Below, one piece after another: positions 7,187-15,247 of a stretch of 35,245 nt of DNA. The translations under genes and the position numbers were made by a program. The notes below the pieces were generated by a model. That model ran no database searches and was not told the origin of the DNA. It saw only the letters and a list, made by a program, of their open reading frames with translations. The DNA is from a virus. Location: positions 1 to 35,245 of IMG/VR virus record IMGVR_UViG_3300012922_000011; one strand, written 5' to 3'. Position 1 is the stretch's first letter; each line of letters opens with the position of its first letter.

Positions 7187-9496
7187 ATGTCCGTTCAGAT
7201 TGAATCCATTTCCGGATTGATCGAACTCCGCGACGAGTTCACCAGCCAGATCAATCTCGCTTCGCTCGCGACCAAAGCATTCGGCGACGACTCCTCGATC
7301 GCGTTCAAGGGCGTGGGCATCGCCGCCGGGCTCGCCGCCGCGGCGATCGCCGGAATCACGGCCGCGATTGTCGCGCTCGGCTCGCGCGGCGCGGACGTGA
7401 ACGACGTCAACGCGACGCTGGAAGATTTCGCGGGCGGCGCGCAACAGGCGACCGACACGATCGCCAAAATGCGCGAGGGGGTCCTCGGCACCGTCGGCGA
7501 TTTCGAGCTGACACAGAAGGCGGCGCAGACCCTCAGCGCGGGCGTCAAGCTCACCGCCGATCAGTTCGGGTCGCTCTCCCGCGCCGCCTTCGTCCTCCAG
7601 AATCAGGGGTTCGGCGACACCAAGACCATGCTCGACGCGCTCAACGACGCGTTGGTCACCGGCCAGACCCGCGGGATTAAACGGCTCGGGATCCTCGTCG
7701 ATACGGGCGCGGCCGAAATGAAGTACGCCGCCACGCTCGGCATCGAGGAAAAAAATCTCACCGAGGCGAGCAAGGCGGAAGCGCACCGCCTCGCGATCAT
7801 GGAGGCGGTCGAGAAAAAGGTCGCCGCGGCGGGCGCGCAACAGCGCGATTTCGGGGAGGAGTTCGAGCACGCGCAAGCCGCGATCGGGAACTGGCTCGAC
7901 GAACTCGGGAGCGCGATCGCCGCGTCCCCCGCGCTCACCGCCGGGATCGATGCGTTCCAGCGCGCGTTCAGCGAGGCGTTCGGCGGCGACAGCGAGGCCG
8001 CGATCACGACGATCATGGAGTACGTCAAATCGTTCGCGATCCTCCTGACGAACGTCGGCCTCGGCGCGATCGAAATGGCGCGCGTGATTCACACCGCCTG
8101 GGCGGCGGTCGAGACGGTCGTCGCCGGGGCACTCATGGTGATCATGGGCGACCTGGAGGCGCTGTTCACCGGGATCGAAAAACTCGCGTCGGTCGGCGAG
8201 TCGCTCCAGATTCTCCCCGAGGGGAGCACCGATCAAGTCCATCAGCTCACCGGCGCGTTCGGCCAACTGCGCGAGAGCTGGGCGGGCACGATGGCGGAGT
8301 CGGCGAAAGGGCTCGTCGGCACCTCGGAGTTCGACAAGACGCTCGACAAGCTCGGGGGCACGCTCTATCTGACGCGCGACGCGCTCGAAGCGAATGCCGC
8401 GTCGACGCAGAAGGTCGCCGAGACGGACGATTTCGCGGAGGCCAACGCCAAGAAACTCGCGCGCGCGACCGACGAACTCAAAGCGATCCAGGCGGCGCGC
8501 GCGAAGGAGGAGGAGGCGCTCTGGAAGATCGAGGAGAAAAGCCTCAAAGAGACCGAGGCGCTGTGGCGCGCGCATGCGACCGCGGTGATCGAGGCGAGCG
8601 GGACGTCGTTCGACGCCCAGAAGTCGAAGATCAACGACTGGTTTGACGACGAGGTCGCGAAGCTCGACGACAGCGATCGCAATTGGCAACAGCACTACGA
8701 CGCGCTCAAGCAAGTCGCGACGGATCGCCTCAAGACGGTCGGGTCCGAGTGGGACAAGCTCCGCGATCAGTCGCTCGAATCGCTGCGCCAGCAAGCCAAC
8801 GCCGCGCGCGACGACTACAACCACATGCTCACCTCGGGGCTCCACTTCACGCGCGAGGTGCTGGAGGACCAGCGCAAAAAGTACGAGGACCTCGACATGG
8901 CGGCGCGCGGGTTCGGCGACGCGGCCAAGGCCGCGCACGACAAGGCCGCCGCGGCCGCCCAGAAACAAAAGGACGAAGTCGAGAAGCTCGCCGCCGCGGA
9001 AAAGAAAGCCTGGGAGGAGGCCGAGGCGCGGCGACAGGCGGGCGGGTCGATGGACGTCACCTCGCAGAATTTCCAGCAGGCGGTGCAGCAGTTGGTGTCC
9101 ACCTCGGGCGGCGGCCACGCGACGATGTACCACGACCCGTACCAGATGGCGAGTCAGGGGTACTCGTTCGCGGAGATCGCCGCCTACGCCATGAACCCCG
9201 GCCCGCTGCCGCCCCCCAAGGGCCCCCCGATTCCTGGGTTCGGGTCCGCCTCGCAGGGACCATCGAGCGGCTACGGCGGGTCGTCGTCGCCTCCCCCGAA
9301 TGCGGCGGCATCGAGCGGCGGCGGCCCCTCCACCAGCTACCCGACGGTCGCCGGTGCGGGCGGCGGCGGCACCGCGGGCGGCGTCGTCGTCCACAACAGC
9401 ATCTACGTCAACGACACGCTCGACAACGCCGCGCGCAAGGTCGGCACCGAGATCATGCGCACCCTCAAGCTCGGCGTGCAGTACGGACGCGCGTAG
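7187..9496 (+). CDS. Tail tape measure protein
   Basis: A 769-residue protein that sets tail length. The N-terminal third contains a hydrophobic Ala/Gly/Ile segment at residues ~44-68 and the recognisable block ATLEDFAGGAQQATDTIAKM. Further hydrophobic helices lie near residues ~280-330 (VKSFAILLTNVGLGAIEMAR, then TVVAGALMVIMGDLEALF). Residues ~420-620 are long charged helices, likely coiled coil. The C-terminal ~130 residues are Gly/Pro/Ser-rich and end in NSIYVNDTLDNAARKVG. It follows the chaperone genes directly. The SD is weak (CACACACCG before ATG), which may mean coupling to the chaperone extension. Confidence 0.9.
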   Translation: MSVQIESISGLIELRDEFTSQINLASLATKAFGDDSSIAFKGVGIAAGLAAAAIAGITAAIVALGSRGADVNDVNATLEDFAGGAQQATDTIAKMREGVLGTVGDFELTQKAAQTLSAGVKLTADQFGSLSRAAFVLQNQGFGDTKTMLDALNDALVTGQTRGIKRLGILVDTGAAEMKYAATLGIEEKNLTEASKAEAHRLAIMEAVEKKVAAAGAQQRDFGEEFEHAQAAIGNWLDELGSAIAASPALTAGIDAFQRAFSEAFGGDSEAAITTIMEYVKSFAILLTNVGLGAIEMARVIHTAWAAVETVVAGALMVIMGDLEALFTGIEKLASVGESLQILPEGSTDQVHQLTGAFGQLRESWAGTMAESAKGLVGTSEFDKTLDKLGGTLYLTRDALEANAASTQKVAETDDFAEANAKKLARATDELKAIQAARAKEEEALWKIEEKSLKETEALWRAHATAVIEASGTSFDAQKSKINDWFDDEVAKLDDSDRNWQQHYDALKQVATDRLKTVGSEWDKLRDQSLESLRQQANAARDDYNHMLTSGLHFTREVLEDQRKKYEDLDMAARGFGDAAKAAHDKAAAAAQKQKDEVEKLAAAEKKAWEEAEARRQAGGSMDVTSQNFQQAVQQLVSTSGGGHATMYHDPYQMASQGYSFAEIAAYAMNPGPLPPPKGPPIPGFGSASQGPSSGYGGSSSPPPNAAASSGGGPSTSYPTVAGAGGGGTAGGVVVHNSIYVNDTLDNAARKVGTEIMRTLKLGVQYGRA

Positions 9497-12400
9497 ATGG
9501 CCCACACCCGCGTCATCGACGGATTCGAGGACGGCCTCGCGAACGGCTCGACGAGCGGCGTGGTCACGGCCGCGGCGCGCTCGGGCGTCTACGGGCTCGA
9601 CATCCAGACCGCCGTCGGCGTGGGCTCCTCGTACAAAACGCTCGCCTCGGCACTGGCGACCGTCGGCGGCGACGGCGTCCCGTTCGATTTCGCCGGGCGG
9701 CTCTTTTTCATCCTCGACGCCTATCCGTCGGCGAACGGCGCGGTGATCGCGTCGATCCGCGACACGGTCGTGCTCATCGGCCAGGGCCTCGACTACGTCC
9801 GCGTCGAGGTCGATACCGGCGGCCGCCTCCGCCTCGCTGCGCCGCGCATGTTCTGGGCCGCGGGGCAGGTCGGGAGCTACGGGGCCGCGCTCAGCCTCGG
9901 CGTCTGGTACGGCCTCGAACTCCGCGCCTATGGGTATGTCGGCGCGACGTACTCGGGCCGCCTCGCCGGGTACGCGCGCGTGTTCGACGCCGCGACGGGC
10001 GAGACCGTCTGGCAGGACGTGACGGTGTCGCAGCTCTCGACCGGGCAAGGCGGGTTCGTCCGCGCGGAGAACGCGTCGGTCGTCCGGTTCCGGCAGGGCG
10101 TCGGCGAGGCGGGCATCACCGGCGGCTGGACGACGGCGGCCACGCGCATCACCGGGCTCGCGGTGAACGTCACGACGTACTTCGACGGCTCGCTGCCGAC
10201 GACGCTCGGGTTCGGCACGTACTCGACGGTCATCGACGCCGCGTACATGGAGCACGCGGAGGCGAACAGCGTCTCGACGCTGATCTCGAATCATGTCGGG
10301 TACTACGAGGTCGGCACGCTCACGCCGTTCGGGATCGACGCGAGCGCGGCGCAGGAATGGACCGGCACCGCCGGATCGCCCGCGCTCGTCGCCGGGCAAC
10401 GCGAGCTGAACCCCACGCACAGCCGCCACGTGCGCTACGACGATCTGTACCTCGACTGCCGCACCGATACGGACGTCGACGGGACGGTCGCCTTTCCCCT
10501 GGAGACGCGCATCTATGGGTTCGTCCCGACGGCGCAAGGGGCGTCGAATGACTTCGCGCCCGCGGGCGCGTACGCCCGCCTGACCGAGATCCCGCCCGGC
10601 GCGGATCTCGCCGCGAATGAGATCTCCTCGGCGACGCTCAACGCGCAGACGACCTACGCGCATGCGCCGCTCGCCGACCCGGTCGGGACCGTCGCGCACG
10701 TCCGGGCGAAACTGAACGCCGTCTCGCCGGGGGCGCTGGCGACGCACGCGATCCTGCTCGACGGCGTCGCCTATGCGCGCGCGTTGGCGGGGGTCCTCTC
10801 GACGGTGTACGCCGACCCGGTGCTGGTGGATCCGATCGACGCGGCGACGTTTCTCGCGATGCCGTTCGGCGTGAAACAAGGCGCGGCCGGAGACGCGCTC
10901 CGCGTCAACGCGCTCCTCCTCGAAGCCCTGATGTTCCGGAACCCGCCGACCGTGACCGGGGTGTCCCCGAAGCGAGGCCCGATCGTCGGCGGGACCCGCG
11001 TCACGATCACGGGGACGAGCTTTTCGAGCGCGGGCACGCTCAGCGCGACGATCGCCGGGCTCCCGATGATCGACGTCGTCGTCGTCGACAACGGGCACAT
11101 CACGGCGACGACGCCGCCGCACGCGCTCGGGTGGACCGACATCGTCGTCGACATGGGCGCGCAAGGCGGCGCGGGCACGCTCGCGCACGCGTTCAAGTAC
11201 ATCGACACCTACATCCTCAACCTGCGGCGGCAGGCGTCGGACCTCTCCATCCACGATCAGCTCGGCGACGCGCCGACCGCGGCGACCTTCACGGTCGACA
11301 CGTTTGCGGACGTGCCGCAAGGCAAGCAGGAGGTGCTGATCTACATCAACGACGACACGCTGCTGCTGTTCGCGGGGATCATTCAGACCGTCACTGAGGA
11401 GTTCGAGGAGCAACACGACGCGCTCAAGTGGACGTGCGCGGCGATCGACTATCTCGATCGCCTCAACAAGCGGTACCCGTTCGGGCATTGGGACGCGACC
11501 TCGGTCTCGACGATCGTCGCGGCGCTGTTCGCCGCGTACGCGCCGACGTTCACGCTGACCGGGCTCCAGCCGGACCTCCCCGCCGTCACCGTGACGTACG
11601 ACGGGACGGTCCCGCTCGGGGGCGTGCTCACCAACCTCGTCACGCAGATGGGCGGCGGCGGCTGGTTCCTGGACGGCACCGATCTCTGGTTCTTTCAGGA
11701 CATCACGTTCTCGAATCCGCCCGACCCGCTCGACGCGGCGAACACGACGCTCCTCCGCGACCCGCCGCTCACGCACAACGAGGACTGGACGCAGATCCGC
11801 AACCGCATCCTCCTCACCGGCGCGGGCGGGAACGCGGTCGAGGACGTGCCGATCACGGCGACCCAGATCGCGATGGACACGGTCGCGGCATTCGCCGACC
11901 TGGGCGGCCTCGCCGTCGGCCGCGGGCAGGTGTTCTCGTACGCGGCGCGGCAAGTCGGCGGGGCCTCGCTCGTCGGGCCCGGCGTGGGCGCGGCCGCGCC
12001 GCGCGTCGTGCTCCGGATCGGAGTCGGGATCGAAACCGGCGAGCATGCCTGGGCGCTCACGTTCCTGACGACCGACGGCGAAACGATGGTCGGGGACAAG
12101 GCGGTCGCGCTCGTCGGCTGGACGCAGCCGCCGTCGATCGGGCCGACCAACGCGCAACGCGCGTACGGGACGAACCTCGGCATCGGCCGCTATCAGTACG
12201 CGATCGCGTACCAGACGCCGAACGGCGAGACGACGCTGAGCCCGTTGGCGATCTCCTACAACGGGTTCATCCCGCAGACCGGCGTCGACACGCTCGGCGG
12301 GATCGCGGGTCCCTCGGGCGGCGGCGGCGGCGGCGGCGGCGGGACCGACCTGATCTCCCAGATGGTCGCCGCCTACGGCGCGTCATCGAACTGGAACGCG

Positions 12401-14155
12401 CTCCGCCCGGCGACGGTCGACAGCGCGTCGACGCCGCTCCTGCATGACATGGCGGCGACCTACGGATCGCTAGCGACGGTGCCCCCGCCGAACTGGAACG
12501 CGCTCCGGCCGTTGTCGGGCGGCGGCGGCGCGTCGTCGGTGAGCGCGGACGGCACGTTCAAATGGGTACGGGACAGCCCGTACACGTGGAGCGGCAACAC
12601 GCCGGGCGGGATCGGCGGCGGGTTCTCGATCGTCGATAACCTGACCCCTGGCGATACGGTCTCGTTCGTCTACACGTACCACGACGGCGCGACCGTGCTG
12701 ATCGGCGCGGAGTCGAGCGCGTCCCAACCCGTCACGTTCGGGTTCGCTGCCGATTTCAGCGGCTCGTTTCAAGGGCTGTACTCGCCGGATCCGCGGACGG
12801 TTCTCGTGCATATCTGGGCGAGCCGGAACGGCGACGGCTACCGGCTGATGTACGGCAATTCGACGGTCAACCGGCTGCCCGGTCACTACGAGTACGAGTC
12901 GACGCAGTACAAGCCGCGCGGGTGGTTCCGATGGAGCGGCGGATCGAAAGCCCGACTCAACGTCCTCCTCTCGGATCAGCTCCCGTCGCAGCAGCAAGCC
13001 GTGACGATGTCGTTCCCGATCACGCTCTCGGGCGACGTGACGGCGATCAACCTCTATCGCAGCGCCGTCAATCAGACCGCGCCGCTCAAGCGCGTCGCCG
13101 CGCTCGCGCCGGGCACGGTCGTCTACACCGACACGCTCGCCGACGGGAGCCTCGGCGTCACCGCGCCGACGACGAACACGGCGGGCGGTGCGAACAAGGC
13201 GGAGGTCACGATCGCGCTCGGGCCGTCGCCAAAAACCACCGGTCGCGATCTCTGGCGCACCGTCGTCGACAGTCCCGACCTCCTCCTCGAACAAACGATC
13301 GCCGACAACACGACGACGCTGGTGATTGACACGACGCCGGACGCGTCGCTCACCGCGACGACGCCGCCGCTCGGCGACACCTCGGGGCTGCCGATCATCA
13401 CCGGGCAGGTCGCGGCGGGCTCGACGTCGATGCTCGTCTCGAACCCCAAGGCGTTCAATCTCACCGGTGGCGGGACCGTGCGGGTCGGCGACGTCACGAT
13501 CCGGTACGCGGGCCTCACCGGCAACCGGATCACCGGCATCCCCCCGACGGGGACCGGTTCGATCGCGACCGCGATCGCGTTCGGCACGCCGATGGTCGTC
13601 ACGCCGATGCTGCTTGGGGTCGCCGGGCTGCGCTATCCGTTCCAGATGAACTCGGGCGCGGCGGATGGGACGCGGATCTCGATCTTCCGCATCGTCGAGG
13701 ACCTCGACGCGCAAATCAACCTGGGGCTGCACGAACTCGACGACAACGACGACCCGACCGACGGCGTGCGCGAATTCCCGATCAGCGACGGCGCGCTCAT
13801 GAGCGACGCGCAGCTCCAGCAGCGCGGCGAGGCCGAACTCGCACTCTTTGCCCGGCCGATCATCAGCGTGAACTATTCGACGCGCGACACCAAAACGCGC
13901 GCGGGGAAAAGCGTCCACGGCGATCTCGAAGCGGACGTACCGGGGAGCGGCATTTTCGATCCCGACATTTTCGACCCGGTGATCTTCGACGTCGTCACCG
14001 GCGCGGGCGGGCTGTTCGGCGATTTCCTCATTCAGGACGTGACCATCGATCAGATCCACGTGGACGACTACACGCTCAGTCCGCGCTATCGCGTCTCGGC
14101 GTCGTCGGTCCGCTTCACGCTCGAAGATCTCCTGCGGCGCATTCCGCTCAGGTGA
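9497..14155 (+). CDS. Very large tail-tip/hub protein with IPT/TIG domain
   Basis: A 1552-residue protein whose ATG directly follows the tape measure stop. Residues 1-~215 look like a concanavalin/LamG-type beta sandwich (RVIDGFEDGLANGS, WYGLELRAYGYVG). Residues ~482-570 are an IPT/TIG domain (PPTVTGVSPKRGPIVGGTRV, ITGTSF, TPPHALGWTDIVV). From ~570 a hub/baseplate-like region follows (YILNLRRQASDLSIHD, LLFAGIIQTVTEEFEEQHD, CAAIDYLDRLNKRYPFGHW). Near residues 938-1015 there is a run of nine glycines and a duplicated NWNALRP motif. The rest is beta-rich, with FN3-like stretches. It is probably the tail-tip protein that joins the tube to the receptor-binding parts. Confidence 0.75.
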   Translation: MAHTRVIDGFEDGLANGSTSGVVTAAARSGVYGLDIQTAVGVGSSYKTLASALATVGGDGVPFDFAGRLFFILDAYPSANGAVIASIRDTVVLIGQGLDYVRVEVDTGGRLRLAAPRMFWAAGQVGSYGAALSLGVWYGLELRAYGYVGATYSGRLAGYARVFDAATGETVWQDVTVSQLSTGQGGFVRAENASVVRFRQGVGEAGITGGWTTAATRITGLAVNVTTYFDGSLPTTLGFGTYSTVIDAAYMEHAEANSVSTLISNHVGYYEVGTLTPFGIDASAAQEWTGTAGSPALVAGQRELNPTHSRHVRYDDLYLDCRTDTDVDGTVAFPLETRIYGFVPTAQGASNDFAPAGAYARLTEIPPGADLAANEISSATLNAQTTYAHAPLADPVGTVAHVRAKLNAVSPGALATHAILLDGVAYARALAGVLSTVYADPVLVDPIDAATFLAMPFGVKQGAAGDALRVNALLLEALMFRNPPTVTGVSPKRGPIVGGTRVTITGTSFSSAGTLSATIAGLPMIDVVVVDNGHITATTPPHALGWTDIVVDMGAQGGAGTLAHAFKYIDTYILNLRRQASDLSIHDQLGDAPTAATFTVDTFADVPQGKQEVLIYINDDTLLLFAGIIQTVTEEFEEQHDALKWTCAAIDYLDRLNKRYPFGHWDATSVSTIVAALFAAYAPTFTLTGLQPDLPAVTVTYDGTVPLGGVLTNLVTQMGGGGWFLDGTDLWFFQDITFSNPPDPLDAANTTLLRDPPLTHNEDWTQIRNRILLTGAGGNAVEDVPITATQIAMDTVAAFADLGGLAVGRGQVFSYAARQVGGASLVGPGVGAAAPRVVLRIGVGIETGEHAWALTFLTTDGETMVGDKAVALVGWTQPPSIGPTNAQRAYGTNLGIGRYQYAIAYQTPNGETTLSPLAISYNGFIPQTGVDTLGGIAGPSGGGGGGGGGTDLISQMVAAYGASSNWNALRPATVDSASTPLLHDMAATYGSLATVPPPNWNALRPLSGGGGASSVSADGTFKWVRDSPYTWSGNTPGGIGGGFSIVDNLTPGDTVSFVYTYHDGATVLIGAESSASQPVTFGFAADFSGSFQGLYSPDPRTVLVHIWASRNGDGYRLMYGNSTVNRLPGHYEYESTQYKPRGWFRWSGGSKARLNVLLSDQLPSQQQAVTMSFPITLSGDVTAINLYRSAVNQTAPLKRVAALAPGTVVYTDTLADGSLGVTAPTTNTAGGANKAEVTIALGPSPKTTGRDLWRTVVDSPDLLLEQTIADNTTTLVIDTTPDASLTATTPPLGDTSGLPIITGQVAAGSTSMLVSNPKAFNLTGGGTVRVGDVTIRYAGLTGNRITGIPPTGTGSIATAIAFGTPMVVTPMLLGVAGLRYPFQMNSGAADGTRISIFRIVEDLDAQINLGLHELDDNDDPTDGVREFPISDGALMSDAQLQQRGEAELALFARPIISVNYSTRDTKTRAGKSVHGDLEADVPGSGIFDPDIFDPVIFDVVTGAGGLFGDFLIQDVTIDQIHVDDYTLSPRYRVSASSVRFTLEDLLRRIPLR

Positions 14156-14159
14156 CGCT

Positions 14160-14759
14160 ATGCCGACTACGACCGGCACGATCAAACACCGCTTCCAGAC
14201 GTCGAAGCCGAACCGCGCGTCGGTCGATGTCTCGCGCAACGCCTGGGATGATTCGCTCGTCCTCGCGGGCGCGGCCGCCGACGGGCAAGTCGTCACGAGC
14301 GACAGCACGAAGGGCGACGGCTGGGGCTGGAGTACTCCGGCCGTCGTCCCGACGCAGGCGCTCAACACCACCGACACGCCGCAATTCAGCCGCCTCGGCG
14401 TCAACGTCGCGGCCGACGCGCACGCGCGCCTCAAGGTCAACGGCCAGATGGGCTCGCCCCTCTACGACGCGGGCAACAGCGGCGCGGCGAAAACGATCGA
14501 TTGGGACAACGGCAACGCGCAGTACCTCACGCTCACCGGAGCCGCCGTGCTGACGTTGAACAATCCGATCAGCGGCTTTCACTACGCGCTGTACATCAAC
14601 ACCGGCGCGGGCGGGTTCACGCCGACGTTCCCCGGTTCGCTCGTCTGGTTCGACGCGGTCCCGACGCCGCCGACGACCGCGGGCAAGCTCTACGCCGTGG
14701 TCATGGTCTACCTGGGCCCGGCCGCGTCCTACGCCGCCAACTTCACCAAGCAACCGTAA
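14160..14759 (+). CDS. Tail fiber-like protein
   Basis: A 199-residue protein starting four bases after the hub gene stop. The middle has LNTTDTPQFSRLGVNVAAD followed by LKVNGQMG, a linker style common in phage tail fibers. The C-terminal half (YLTLTGAAVLTLNNPISGFH, LYINTGAGGFTPTFPGS) is a beta-sandwich-like repeat seen in fiber tips. It contains no membrane segment. A structural fiber or adhesin role is inferred from composition and position. Confidence 0.6.
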   Translation: MPTTTGTIKHRFQTSKPNRASVDVSRNAWDDSLVLAGAAADGQVVTSDSTKGDGWGWSTPAVVPTQALNTTDTPQFSRLGVNVAADAHARLKVNGQMGSPLYDAGNSGAAKTIDWDNGNAQYLTLTGAAVLTLNNPISGFHYALYINTGAGGFTPTFPGSLVWFDAVPTPPTTAGKLYAVVMVYLGPAASYAANFTKQP

Positions 14760-14769
14760 GGAGCCTCCG

Positions 14770-15246
14770 ATGCCGACGATCCAGAAACCCAGCTATCCCG
14801 GCGCGTCGACGAGCGTCGTGACGACCGCGCTCGCGACGTTGGCCCACGATGCGACGGGCAAGGCGGGCTGGCAGTCCGCCGCGTTCGACAATCAAATCGA
14901 CCTCGCGCTCGGCGTGCTCATCACCGTCAAGGTGACGCTCGCCGCGGGCACGCCCACGGCGGACAAAACGGTCTACGTCTACACCTACGACTCGGAGGAC
15001 GGGACCACGTTCACCGACAACGCGACCGGGGCGCAGGGCCTCCTCACGCGGCGCGACCCGACGAATCTCAAGCTGCTCGGGACGATCGCGACGCCGGACG
15101 CGGGCGCGCTCACCTACACCCAGACGTTCACGTACGCGCCGCCGGTCATGCCGCGCAAGTGGGGCCTGTTCATCGCCAACGTCACCGGGTTCGCGTTCAC
15201 CGCCGCCGTCATCACCTACACGCCGGTCCAGGGCCAGTCGGTGTAG
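14770..15246 (+). CDS. Tail-associated beta-rich protein
   Basis: A 158-residue protein with a good SD (TAAGGAGCCTCCG). Sequence is Thr/Ala-rich and beta-rich, with DNQIDLALGVLITVKVTLAA, KTVYVYTYDSEDG and WGLFIANVTGFAFTAAVITY. It looks like a complete small domain, probably part of the fiber or tail-tip complex between its two neighbours. No named family recognised. Confidence 0.6.
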   Translation: MPTIQKPSYPGASTSVVTTALATLAHDATGKAGWQSAAFDNQIDLALGVLITVKVTLAAGTPTADKTVYVYTYDSEDGTTFTDNATGAQGLLTRRDPTNLKLLGTIATPDAGALTYTQTFTYAPPVMPRKWGLFIANVTGFAFTAAVITYTPVQGQSV

Positions 15247-15247
15247 C

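Noticed and set aside
6734-12157. Minus-strand ORF of 1807 codons opposite the tail chaperone, tape measure and hub genes
   Set aside because: It is the mirror of well-supported plus-strand genes, is dominated by Arg/Asp/Val repeats typical of antisense frames in GC-rich DNA, and has no SD.
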